Source: Alnus glutinosa (Eukaryota > Streptophyta > Magnoliopsida > Fagales > Betulaceae). Taken from it: 64,000 bases of DNA. How positions within the stretch are numbered: position 1 is the stretch's first letter; each line of letters begins with the position of its first letter. Where the stretch lies: positions 3,348,001 through 3,412,000 of the forward strand of contig NC_084889.1 of assembly GCF_958979055.1 (NCBI RefSeq). Reading direction: 5' to 3'. The position numbers were made by a program, and so were the translations under genes. Shown piece after piece: positions 35,556 to 46,609 of the stretch. A model generated the notes under the pieces. It did no database searches. It was given only the letters and a program-made list of their open reading frames with translations, and had not been told where the DNA came from.

Positions 35556-36514
35556 TGTCACGCCCCCGTTTTGGGATATAAGGGGATACGTGAACTTGAG
35601 AAAAATAAAATCATCCACAAATTCATTTAAAGAAAAAAAAAAAAAAAAAAAAACAATAATCACAAGATGTAGATTAATACTCGTAATTTCATATATATTA
35701 AGTCTTAGTAACATTTCAGTTAATACAAATAGTCAAGAATCACAAAATAAAACATTGTTCATATACAAAAAATCAATCCGGTCTTCGTACTATTACTTGG
35801 AGGGAAACTTCTACTATCTCCAAAATAGTCCGGACTTGCAGTGTCATTAACTATACATAAACAAAAAAAAAAAAAAAATCCCTGACTAAATACTATGATC
35901 ACGGGCTATCAAAACAAACATAAATCCATTGATCAGCATCAATGGGCCAGAACTGTGGATCATCATAGGTAGGTACCCCTATGGGTACACCTGCTAAGAG
36001 GACAATGATATGAAGTGCCATCTAAAAAGAATTGTAAGAGTAAGGGGTGAGTTCGACAACTCAGTAAGTAACACAACAAAACATAAGATACAATATAAAG
36101 ATTTAACTATACCAATTTAAAATTTCACATGTGGAAAAATCAGTAACAATAAGAAATGTACATATATAATCATCATTTATAGTGTGCAAGTTTTATCTAC
36201 CACTGGCCCACTTCCGCATTTTTACCATGAGCGGTGCACGTTAGGCTTGTCCATAGGACCGATCCCGAAGGACCCATAGGCTCATCCTGTTGTCACAGGG
36301 GAGAGCTGTTGGGTTAAGAAGCTCCCTAGGTGAGAACTCCCCGGCCGATAGCCCCACACTTTTGGTGTGGTTGCCCTGCTACCCATCATCATCATTATAA
36401 GATCCGGATCACATCCTTATGGTGCCGTGGGATTAAACTTTATGTGATGCATATAAAACATACATTCATGTAAGTGAATCATAGTTTCATCATCTTGTTC
36501 ATATAGTGCACATG

Positions 36515-36574
<60 letters not shown>

Positions 36575-38057
36575 AGAATCATAATCTCATCATCATCTTC
36601 ATTCATACCATGGTCTTCATTCATTCGTGTGGTTCATAGGTAACATATTCACTATTTCATGGAACAAATAATATTCAAGTAAAAGAGTCTTTTGAAAATT
36701 CCCAACGTTTTCCATTTAAAAAAAAATGTTTTATTTAAAATTTCGTCGGGGTTTTAAAGTCGTGTTCCCTTACCTGGATAATCCTGAGTGTAATTAGTAT
36801 CTCCTTCCTAGATTGGATCACAAGAATATATCTTTAGAGGATATCCAAGAAATAATCAAATTTCTAATTATTTCAAAAATTGTAAATTTCAACAACTACA
36901 ATAATTTAATATAAGACCCCTCTCGAACCAAATGACCAAACCAAGTACTGTAACCAATTACTTTTTAGGGAATTGCATATTTTCTATATAAGGGTCATTA
37001 CTTTAATATTAGTCATTAAAGGTTTATTAGAAGTTCAATATCACCTTGATGTAAGCTGACAGTAAGAACACAATGAAGTTGAGTTTCAATTTCTATTTAA
37101 AAATCGTTCTCCTAACTTGAAAAGTTGTCTAATTTACATCACTAATAATAATTTACATGCCCAGAGTCCAATATTACCATAATGGATTAAAGGTCAAATA
37201 ATATCACAGTTGAAAAACTGAAGTTACTATTTTCAATCCGGTCAAGTTTGGCCTCAAAACATTATAATTGAATTATCTGACCAATTTTCAGCTATCGTTT
37301 AACTATTTACCCATCAAGTGAAAATGATAAAGTTCAATATCTCAAAATGCATGAAAGAGTTGCCATGAAGAGCGTATTAAAAATTTAGACAACAAGACAT
37401 GAGCTTCCCGACTCCTTTATGGCAACTGAAAAGTTGTAACTAAGCCAAATGCCTCTAGCTTGGCACCGCCACCATCCACATTTCTCATTAACCATCTCAA
37501 CAATTAAGTATAAATGATTAGCCGTGTTTAATAACTAGTATTTAGACCCTCCATTTGGTTACTGGGAAAATAAATAAAAAAATGAGAGTACCACTAAACA
37601 AATGAAAAAAAAAAAAAAACATAATTTATATTGTTCTTGTCTCCATCTAACAAACTTAACCTAATTTGGCTCATTAGTGCAAATATTGCTTTTAGTTCAT
37701 ACGGGGAAGATGATGGGCTTATCAATATACAAAACACAAAACAAATCACAAGACTACTCCCAGAATTTCAACACCTTTTCAAAAATCTTACACACGGCTA
37801 TTCATGACCCGAGAATCACCCAACAACACAAACCTAAAAATTCTCAACAATATACATTCGGTTCTGCCATCCAAAACACCAAAAAATCACACAATCAAAA
37901 CCAATAGACAACACCGAAAAGAAACAAAATGAGAACCTAGAATAATTTTGTATAATAAATTGAAAGAGACACAATTTCCTTCTTCTTCTTCTTTTATATA
38001 TATATATATATATATTTAGGTCCAAAAATATTATTAAAATAATTTTGGGGCGTTATA
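35556..38057. mobile_element. Solo LTR, ~2.5 kb
   Basis: Starts TGTCACGCCCCCGTTTTGGG and ends GGGGCGTTATA, the mirror of the start as in many plant Ty3/gypsy LTRs (final CA changed to TA). It is flanked by identical 5-bp target duplications ATTCT (35551-35555 and 38058-38062). There is no internal polyprotein, primer-binding site or second LTR, so it is best read as a solo LTR left by recombination. It contains a 55-bp AT microsatellite (36516-36570) and no credible coding frame. A short non-autonomous element is the alternative. Confidence 0.75.
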
Positions 38058-38167
38058 ATTCTCCTTGGGAGAATGCAAGTATATTTTTATTTTTTTTGTG
38101 AATTTTCAGAGACGAAGTACTAGTAAACACATACAACATACAAATGAATAAAGAGGGTTCTTAAGTT

Positions 38168-39715
38168 ACTCAAATGTGAGGGGGTATTGTACTCATGTTG
38201 TGGACTTGTAGTGTAACTAATATTTTCCTTCATGATAATGGGACTTGTAGTGTAAGTAACCAAACGACACCATTATTAAGCCGGTAAAATAGTTGTATAT
38301 TCGATCTCAGCAACGATAACTCCAACTAATTTTGCTGCAAAAAATCCAAAGAAGAAGCGGCTTTGTCGTATTGGATGGCAAGCGGGGCATCGTTGTTGGT
38401 GAGACATCGAATAGGCCCTGCAAAATCATGCCACGACCACTGCGAATCTTGATGCTAGTGCCCTACGCGCCTGCCCTAGATTCTCTTTTGGCTTTTAATT
38501 TGATGCCTACTAAAACTAAGATGATGCATGCGTGACAAGTGCGAGAGTTGGTCGGTTGGTCCCATTGTTATCGATGTCAGAGTTTTTCCGGCACAACCAC
38601 GTGCGCCCGTGCTCTTTTAATCCTACAATTATCATGAATGAAAATGTTATGTGTCCCACCCTCATGTGAGGGGATGTTGTGCCCAAGTTGTAGACTTGTA
38701 GTGTAAGTAATATTTTTCTTCATGATAATGGGACTTGTAGTGTAAGTAACCAAACGTCACCATTATTGAGCCGGTAAAATAGTTGTATATTCGATCTCAT
38801 CAAGGATAACTCCAACTAATTTTGCTGCTAAAAATCCAAAGAAGAAGCGGCTTTGTCGTATTGGATGGCAGGCGGGGCATCGTTGTTGGTGAGACGTCGA
38901 ATACGCTCGGCAAAATTATGCCACGACCACTGCGAATCTTGATGCAAGTGCAATACGCGCCTGCCCTGGATTCTCTTTTGGGTTTTACTTTGATGCCTAC
39001 TAAAATTAAGATGACGCATGCATGACAAGTGGAGAGTTGGTCTATTGGTCCCACCGTTATCGATGTCAGAGTTTTTCCGACACAACCACGTGTGCTCATA
39101 CTCTTTTAATCCTACAATTATCATGAAGGAAAATATTATAGGGCCCACCCTCATGTGAATGGATGTTGTGCCCATGTTGTAGACTTGTAGTGTAAGTAAT
39201 ATTTTCCTTCATGATAATGAGACTTGTAGAGTAACCAAACGACACCATTATTGAGCCGGTAAAATAGTTGTATATTCAATCTCATCAACGATAATTCCAA
39301 CTAATTTTGCTGCTAAAAATCCAAAGAAGAAGCAGCTTTGTCATATTGGATGGCAGGCGGGGCATCGTTGTTGGTGAGACGTCGAATAGGCCCGGCAAAA
39401 TCATGCCACGACCACTGCGAATCTTGATATGCTAGTGCCCTACGCGCCTGCCGTGGATTCTCTTTTGGCTTTTACTTTGATGCCTACTAAAATTAAGATG
39501 ATGCATGCGTGACAAGTTCGAGAGTTGGTCGGTTGGTCCCAAAGTTATCGATGTCAGAGTTTTTCCGGCACAACCACGTGCGCTCGTGCTCTTTTAACCC
39601 TACAATTATCATTAAGCAAAATGTTATGGGGCCCACCCTCATGTAAGGGAGTGTTGTGCCCATGTTGTGAACTTGTAGTGTAAGTAATATTTTCCTTCAT
39701 GATAATGGGACTTGC
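38168..39715. repeat. Three tandem ~487-bp units homologous to the oxidase 5' flank
   Basis: The anchor CCGGTAAAATAGTTGTATAT recurs at 38281, 38771 and (as GCCGGTAAAATAGTTG) 39255, giving periods of about 490 and 485 bp. Each unit also carries GATTCTCTTTTGG, GATGTCAGAGTTTTTCC and CTACAATTATCAT. The same sequence occurs upstream of oxidase copy A (23755-24255, interrupted) and copy B (31571-31712, partial). Open frames within the units repeat with the array and have no domain. I interpret them as amplified promoter-distal DNA of the oxidase locus. Confidence 0.85.
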
Positions 39716-41038
39716 TCTAAATAGATTATAGGCAGGGCAAAAACCCACAGCCAATATTCCATTCAAAACTCAAATTAACACTTACCCATACCGAGAAATC
39801 AAGAAAAAATCATGGATAAATCACATAGAGAGAGAAATCAAGAAAAACCCATGAACATATCTGTGAAATTCTTGGATCTTGGTCACTAAAATAACACATG
39901 TTTAGAGCAAGTAACACCAATCCAAGGAAAAAATCTGTTATTTCTTTAAAAAAAACAACTCTATAAACCAAAAAAAAAAAAAAGAATCTAACCTTCAAGA
40001 ACAAAACCAAATCTTCAAGAAAAAATCTAACTTTAAACAAGCCCATTTCTTACCTACCCATACCGAGAAATCACTTCAAAAACCCATGAATAATAAGTCA
40101 GAGAGAGACTGACCGTAGAGAGAGAAGTGGTCTGCGCGTCTTGGTGGGCGGCACTCGGTCAGTGGGCCGTTTGTCTTGGTGGTTGGCGCTCGGTCGGTGG
40201 GGGAGGGGGGGACGGTGGAGATTGAGAAATGGGTCCAATCGAGAGAGGTGGTCTGTGGTGGTCTGAGAGGGACGGTGTCGGTCGGTGGACCGTTTAGTGG
40301 GCGGTGCTTGGACGATGGGGGAGGGGGACGGTGGTCGGTGGGGAAATGGGGGGAAATTTTGAAAACTGAAATTTGGAAAAGGAAATGGTCTAGAAGTCCA
40401 GAACTCTATCGACCACCCGCATACTTCACTTTCGTTTCATTTTTTTCTTTTTTTTGATATATTAAAAAAACTGAGTGGACAAAGCCACGTTAGCACAGTC
40501 GTAGCCCGGTCGTAACCGGGTCTACGGAATAGCAGTCCTCGTGCGACTTACTTGACAACTTGAGGCATGCAATTGAGTGTTGCATAAACTGCCGTGTGAG
40601 TGTCAAATCTCATTCAAAAATTTTGAAAATTTGAGGCTTTTAAACGGATGTTTGGTTAAACTTAACACAAGAACAAAATTCAAGCAAGTTATCGACTGAT
40701 AGTCTGATATCAAAGAGAGGAGGAGGAGGAGAAGAATTCGGCTTGTAAGTTACTCAAGTGTTAACTGTTAAAGGTTCATCCATTCAAATAAACATTCAAA
40801 CTTCAAAGTTCAACCTACCTATCACTCTATTAGGTATGTAAATATGTATTTAACTTTTATTTTGATTAAGATTTAAGCATTTTATATATTTTGAATTTAT
40901 TGCTTTTTTTTATATTTAGATTGCTTTTTTTTTTTTTTTTATAACTGTTTTTATATTTAATTGTTTAGGAATATATATATAGAGAGAGACTTATATTTTT
41001 GGTTTCATATATTAATTGTATAAAATATATAATTGTAG
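39716..41038. other. Spacer before the hAT transposase relic
   Basis: No gene supported. A G-rich patch at 40125-40345 repeats GGTCGGTGG-type phrases and gives long but low-complexity frames. The stretch at 40470-40560 (CTGAGTGGACAAAGCCACG and on) looks like repeat DNA. The left end of the hAT element was looked for here and not found. Confidence 0.4.
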
Positions 41039-41050
41039 TTGTGTGAGATT

Positions 41051-43383
41051 ATGGATATTAATGATTCAATTGAGCTACAATCAAATTCTAAACGAGCTCG
41101 TATTGAGGTAGATTTAGCAAATCTGTCAACCGATCTAGGCTTAAGGAAAAAAATTTCTGATTGCCATCCTAGTGATAAAGATAAAATTCGAAGAGCATAT
41201 CTACAAAAAAAACATTGTCAACCAGTTGAGCATAATTTTCCACAAACACAATTTGAAAAAACATGGCGTCGTTTTAATCCAGCACGGTTTCGAAGAATAT
41301 TCTGACTGGTTGGAATACAGCATTTTAAAAGATGCTGCGTATTGCTTGTTCTGTTATCTCTTCAGACCGGACACTAGAAATCAAGCAGAAGGAGACTCAT
41401 TAGTTATTGAAGTGTTTAAAAATTGGAAAAAGAGAGAAAAGTTACAGAGTCATGAGGGGGCTTACAATAGTACACATAATCAAGCTCGATGAAGATGTGA
41501 AGCTTTGTTAAATCAGAATCAAAGCATCATAACATTTTTTGACAAGCAATCTGATCAACAGAAAAGGAACTATAGAACTCATTTGAATGCATCAGTTGAT
41601 TGTATTCGCTTTTTACAGCAACAAGGATTAGCATTTCGTGGCCATGATGAATCTAAAACCTCAAGTAATCAGGGAAATTTTCGTGAATTGTTGCAGTTTC
41701 TAGCGAAACATAATGAAGAAATTGACAAGGTAATATTGGAAAATGCTCCTGAAAATTATCAAATGACTGCACCGGACATTCAAAAAGAAATAGCAAATGC
41801 TGCAGCAAGTGAAACTCTAGATGCTATTCTTAAAGATCTTGAAAACTCGTCATTTGCTATCCTAGTTGATGAAGCTCATGATATATCTGTTAAAGAACAA
41901 TTGACAATTATTTTGCGATATGTAGATAAGAAGGGCCATGTGATTGAACGTTTTTTAGGCATTACACATGTTAGCAATACCACGACTGCAGCATTGAAGA
42001 TGACAATTGAGTCAGTACTTATCAAGCATCATTTAAGTATTAGCAGATTAAGAGGACAAGGATACGATGGAGTTAGCAATATGTTATGTGAGTTGAATGG
42101 ACTTAAAACACTTATTTTGAATGAAAACTCATCTGCCTATTATGTTCATTGTTTTGCACATCAGCTTCAACTGACTTTAGTTGCTGTTGCTAAAAATCAC
42201 ATCCAAATTGCAACTTTTTTTTTAGCTTGGTTAATAGTGTTTTTAATGTTGTTAGAGCATCATGCAAGCGTCGTGACACATTTCGTGAAAAAAGAATTGC
42301 TGAAGTTGTTGAAGCACTACAAAATAATGAAATTTCTATTGGTCGTGGCTTGAATCAAGAAATGAATCTAAAGAGACCTGGAGATACACGTTGGAGTTCT
42401 CATTATGGTGCAATTATTAATCTTATTATCATGTTTTCTTCTATCATCGAGGCGGTTGAAGATATTGTGGAAGATGGTTTCTATTCTGAACAGATAGCAG
42501 AAGCAAATATATTGATTCACGCTACAGATTTTTGAATTTGCTTTCAATTTACATTTAATGAAAAGTGTTTTGGGGGTTACAAATGAGTTATCTCAAGCAT
42601 TACAACGAAAAGATCAAAATATTCTAAATGCAATGAAGTTGGTTGAAGTTTCAAAGCAGGGTTTACAGGCTATGAGAGAAAAAGGGTGGAACTCTTTATT
42701 TGAAGAAATTTCTCTGTTTTGTGCCAAAAAAAAATATTGTTGTGCCCAATATGGATGATATGTTCTAATTTCGATCACGGAGAAAAGCTCAGAGCATGAC
42801 AAATTTGCATCATTATCGTGTGGAGCTTTATTATACTGTATAGACATGCAACTCCAAGAACTTAACAGTCGCTTTACTGAGGCGAATTCTGAATTATTAC
42901 TTTGTGTTGCGTGCTTGAGTCCAGATGACTTGTTTGTTGCCTTTAATAAGGATAATATACTTCGTTTTACTCAGTTTTATCCAAATGATTTTTCAGCAAT
43001 TCAACTTATGACCTTGGACAACCAACTTGAAACATATATCAATGACATGCGTTCTAGTGAAGAATTTGCCACACTTAAAGGGATTGGACAACTTGCTGAG
43101 AAGATGGTGGAGATGAAAAAAGATATCACATATCCATTGGTTTATTCATTGGTGACATTGTCATTGATTAATTTGATTCTACCAGTTGCGACAGCAACTG
43201 TTGAAAGAGCATTTTCAGCAATGAATATTGTTAAAAATCGTTTACGTAATAGAATGGGATATCAGTAGATGAATGATTGTTTGGTCACGTACATTGAGAA
43301 TGATATATTCAAGACTATCAACAATGAAAAAATTATGCAACGATTTCAAGGAATGAAGACTCGTCGAGGACAACTCAATTAAA
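41051..43383 (+). pseudogene. hAT-family transposase pseudogene (ZMYM1/DUF4371 type)
   Basis: The relic reads MDINDSIELQSNSKRARIEV at the start. It continues with a TTF-type zinc-finger block (EYSILKDAAYCLFCYLF), DUF4371 segments (ILVDEAHDISVKEQLTIILR, RLRGQGYDGVSNM, YYVHCFAHQLQLTL) and the hAT C-terminal dimerisation motif TATVERAFSAMNIVKNRLRN. Frame changes near 41290 and 42230, plus in-frame stops near 41490, 42533 and 43266, break it. It would have been an autonomous cut-and-paste transposase. The terminus at 43548 is on its 3' side; no left terminus was found. Confidence 0.88.
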
Positions 43384-43511
43384 TTGTAAGTTACATTTAT
43401 ATGTTTTAAAATTAGTTTAATTTTGATAAATTATTTATTTATTGCGTTAGTTAAAATTTTTAATTAATTTTTGTTCAATTTTGGTTTTTTTTATTCATTA
43501 AAAAAAAAAAA

Positions 43512-43548
43512 TTGACCCCCCTCACTCAAAATCTTGGCTCCGCCACTG
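43512..43548 (-). repeat. Right terminus of the hAT element
   Basis: Reverse-complemented, it begins CAGTGGCGGAGCCAAGATTT and continues into a G run, the typical terminal sequence of plant hAT elements with this transposase type. No matching left terminus was found upstream. Confidence 0.65.
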
Positions 43549-43671
43549 CACGTAGGTTTCATAAATAATCTTTTACAATTACCTCCCAAATCTTTTTCAA
43601 TCTAAACAAATAATTTGAGAGGATAAGATCTATGCCCATTTACCATTGTCAAGTAAGGAGACGGCCGGATG

Positions 43672-43848
43672 CAGGGGCGGAGGCCCCCCAAGCCAAAGAG
43701 TTTCCCAAAATTAAAAAAATAAAATAAAAAAAATAAATTTTTTTTTAAAATTTTACCCCTTATTTTTTTTATTTTCTTAGTTTTGGCCCCCCAAAGTTTT
43801 TTTTTCTCAATTTGACCCCCCAATGTTTGAAACCTGGCTCCGCCCCTG
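43672..43848. mobile_element. 177-bp hAT MITE with perfect 8-bp target duplication
   Basis: Ends are CAGGGGCGGAG on the left and CTCCGCCCCTG on the right (perfect 11-bp TIR). Directly outside stand identical 8-bp copies GCCGGATG (43664-43671 and 43849-43856). The interior is A/T-rich with GGCCCCCCAAAG motifs and no coding frame. The termini resemble those of the adjacent hAT relic. The intact duplication suggests a fairly recent insertion. Confidence 0.9.
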
Positions 43849-43856
43849 GCCGGATG

Positions 43857-44348
43857 GGAATCATATTGGTATCATATGGGTATCACATCGTACGTACTTG
43901 TAACGTCCGGCATAACTCAAATTTTGCATGCATGCAAATATGTGGATGTCTAGTGTTTAATGTTTATGACCCAGAAACAGAAAGGGCGGGCGATGATCGT
44001 CGATCATCACTTAACAAACACCAGCAATCGCTCCATACACACATCAAGCAGAAATAGTTAGTTCCAGAGAATAACAGAGCTAAAGAACGGATCAGAGCAT
44101 TAATTACAAACAAATTCACTCTATTATGAGATTTACATTTCGAGGATGTATGGTGTCACGTAATAGTTGCTTTAAGGAGGCAATTGCAGAAGATAACGAC
44201 TTCTTTTTTTGTTTTTTGTTTTTTCTAAGCAGCAGATCACGACTTCGTATCAAGCTATTAACTAACAAAAGTGGGCGTATGTTGTGAGACAGTAAAACTA
44301 GTAAAGAGAGTAAAAAAAAAGGGGGCCAAGTGATTAACGTTGCGCTAT
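43857..44348. other. 3' flank of the LRX gene
   Basis: Downstream side of the minus-strand LRX gene, presumably holding its 3' untranslated region. No other feature is supported. Confidence 0.5.
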
Positions 44349-46553
44349 TTAGTACCCTGAGAACGTTGGTGGAGGCGGCGATTGGTAGTCGGAGCCAATG
44401 ATCGGGGGTAGAGCCACGTCTCCCGTAGGAGGAGGAGGTGAAAGAGATGGGGAAGGTGGCGGTGGAGAGGGAACAGGTGGAGGTGGAGAACGGACCGGTG
44501 GTGGCGGTGGTGGTGAGTGGACTGGAGGTGGTGGTGGTGACTGGACTGGTGGAGGTGGAGAACGGACCGGTGGTGGTAATGATGGTGAGTGGACTGGTGG
44601 TGGTGGTGGAGAGTGAACCGGTGGTGGGGGTGAAAAGACTGGTGGTGGTGGTGGTGAGTGGACTGGAGGTGGTGGTGGTGGTGGTGACTGGACTGGTGGA
44701 GGTGGAGAACGGACCGGTGGTGGTGATGGTGGTGAGTGGACTGGTGGTGGTGGTGGTGGTGGTGGTGGTGGTGGTGGTGGTGGTGGTGGTGACGGGACTG
44801 GTGGAGGTGGAGAACGGACCGGTGGTGGTGATGGCAGTGAGTGGACTGGTGGTGGTGGAGAGTGAACCGGTGGTGGTGGTGAGTGAACCGGTAGTGGTGG
44901 CGGTGGTGAGTGGACTGGTGGTGGTGGAGAGTGAACTGGGGGTGGTGGTGTTGGTGGTGGAGAGTGAACTGGTGGTGGTGGTGAGTGAACTGGGGGTGGT
45001 GGTGGTGGAGAGTGAACCGGGGATGGGGGGGAGTGGACCGGTGGTGGTGGAGAGTAAACTGGAGGTGGTGGAGGAGAGTGAACAGGTGGGGGTGGTGGGG
45101 AGTGAACTGGCGGCGGTGGTGGGGGTGGTGGTGAAGGAGCAGTTTTAGGTGATGGGGTCGAGGGCTGAGCTGGTGGAGGAGGTCGATACCTAATAAAGGG
45201 TGATTCTCCGTGAGGATCAGGTGACAATGCCGGTCCTGGAGATGGTTTTGGAGGTGCTGAAACTGGCTCTGGGGATGGTTTAGGTTGGGGAGGTTGTGGC
45301 TTTTGCGTTGGTGGTGATGCCTTTGGAGAAGGAGACGGCTGTGGTTGCGGCTTTGGAGTCTTTGGTCCTCCACACTTGGCCTTGCTACAATCAACCGGTC
45401 GGCTCACCACCGGAGCGCAAACTCTTGGAGACTTCTGTTTCGGCCTTTCCGGTAAGCAGTTGCTCGTGTCATCCAACACAGCGTCCTTCCTAGACTGCGG
45501 CTCGCATTCTGGGGCCTCACCGTTGAAGTAATTGTAGGAGAAAGTGAAGTTGACCAAGCTAGGCAGACGGCAAATGTTCCCAGGAACAAACCCTGTTAGG
45601 GTATTGTGCGCAATATCGAGCTCCTCAACATTGGAAAGCCCTTTGAAAGACTTCGGCAAGATTCCAGTGAATGTGTTGGAGGCGATGTCCAAGACCGTCA
45701 CGTTTCCAAGCAAGCCAATCTCGGCTGGCAAGCATCCGGTGAGGTCATTGTTCAGGAAAACAATCTCGTTCAATGTGCCGGCCATTTTTCCAATGCTGCT
45801 TGGAATGCAGCCCTTGAGATTGTTATTGGCAACCACCACAACAGAGGCAGGGGAGTTTCCGAGAGTGTCAGGAATGGTGGATGTGAACCGGTTATTGTTC
45901 AAGAACAAAGCATCGAAGTCCTTGTTGAAGAGCTCAGGAGGCAGCTCACCCTCAAAATCATTGAACCTAAGATCAAGGTATTTTAGATTTGGAATACCCA
46001 TGACAACCGTAGGGAACAGACCCACGAACCGGTTGTTGCTGACATCAAGCTCGTGAAGAAGCGTAAGCCTCGAGAATGTCTTGGGAATGATCCCACAAAA
46101 CCTGTTGGTGTTGATGTGGAACAAAGCAATTTCTGTCAACAAACCCAACTCGACCGGAATGTACCCGGCGATGTCAGCGTGGTTAAGATCAATGCCAGCC
46201 ACAACAGTGAGCGTCGGGTCGTCAAGAGCCCGAGAGCAGAAAACACCATTGTAAGCACAAACGTTGAAACCAACCCAATTCCCCGTGATGTTAAAAGGGT
46301 CCGAGTAGATTGCCTCCTTCCATGCTTGGAGCGCAATGTATGCACGTCTAAGCCTGGTATTGGGAAAAGTTACATTCAAAACCACCTCAAATTCGTATTG
46401 ATCGGGTAAATCGCCATCCTTGGGGAGCGATAAAAGCTGGCGACGGGCGATGAAGTTGGCTTCAGCATTCGACAGCGCTGAAGAGAATGATGAGAAGGAA
46501 GAGAATAGGAGGAGGGAGAGCAGTAAGCAGCAGCAGCAGCCCGAGGCCTCCAT
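44349..46553 (-). CDS. Leucine-rich-repeat extensin (LRX3/4/5 type)
   Basis: Cell-wall protein that, in this family, binds RALF peptides through the LRR part and anchors in the wall through the extensin part. Single exon, 734 aa. There is a signal peptide (about 1-27, Cys/Leu/Ser-rich) and an N-terminal cap with NWVGFNVCAYNGVFC. About ten LRRs span 118-345 (for example LDLRFNDFEGELPPELF). A Cys-rich hinge follows (350-394), then a Pro-rich extensin domain (395-734) built of SPPPPPVHSPPPP-type repeats. The C-terminus SPPPPTFSGY is typical of the vegetative LRX3/4/5 group. The start Met directly precedes the signal peptide. The Pro-rich half contains only about four tyrosines, one of them in a VYSP context. 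A long GGT/ACC triplet run encodes a 16-residue polyproline block. Confidence 0.94.
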   Translation of the reverse strand: MEASGCCCCLLLSLLLFSSFSSFSSALSNAEANFIARRQLLSLPKDGDLPDQYEFEVVLNVTFPNTRLRRAYIALQAWKEAIYSDPFNITGNWVGFNVCAYNGVFCSRALDDPTLTVVAGIDLNHADIAGYIPVELGLLTEIALFHINTNRFCGIIPKTFSRLTLLHELDVSNNRFVGLFPTVVMGIPNLKYLDLRFNDFEGELPPELFNKDFDALFLNNNRFTSTIPDTLGNSPASVVVVANNNLKGCIPSSIGKMAGTLNEIVFLNNDLTGCLPAEIGLLGNVTVLDIASNTFTGILPKSFKGLSNVEELDIAHNTLTGFVPGNICRLPSLVNFTFSYNYFNGEAPECEPQSRKDAVLDDTSNCLPERPKQKSPRVCAPVVSRPVDCSKAKCGGPKTPKPQPQPSPSPKASPPTQKPQPPQPKPSPEPVSAPPKPSPGPALSPDPHGESPFIRYRPPPPAQPSTPSPKTAPSPPPPPPPPVHSPPPPPVHSPPPPPVYSPPPPVHSPPSPVHSPPPPPPVHSPPPPVHSPPPTPPPPVHSPPPPVHSPPPPLPVHSPPPPVHSPPPPVHSLPSPPPVRSPPPPVPSPPPPPPPPPPPPPPPPVHSPPSPPPVRSPPPPVQSPPPPPPPVHSPPPPPVFSPPPPVHSPPPPPVHSPSLPPPVRSPPPPVQSPPPPPVHSPPPPPPVRSPPPPVPSPPPPSPSLSPPPPTGDVALPPIIGSDYQSPPPPTFSGY

Positions 46554-46601
46554 TTTGGAGAGGTTTTGCTGATCGCCGCCACCTTGGATGGGCCCAAGGC
46601 T

Positions 46602-46609
46602 GCTTATAG
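46602..46609 (-). promoter_or_regulatory. Possible TATA box of the LRX gene
   Basis: Minus strand reads CCTATAAGCA about 50 bp before the ATG. That position would give a short leader, so it is a candidate only. Confidence 0.3.

Noticed and set aside
38332-39099. Similar short frames repeated in the three-unit array
   Set aside because: They repeat because the units repeat, and they lack domains or conserved starts.
41039-43383. hAT transposase as a functional domesticated gene
   Set aside because: Several stops and frameshifts interrupt it and it lies next to element termini, so it is a relic.
44438-45148. 236-codon plus-strand frame rich in Val and Gly
   Set aside because: It is the antisense shadow of the LRX extensin repeats; GGT/GTG triplets keep it open by composition.
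44345-45394. 349-codon His/Leu/Pro-rich minus-strand frame
   Set aside because: Out-of-frame reading of the same Pro repeats of the LRX gene; the frame with signal peptide and LRRs is the real one.
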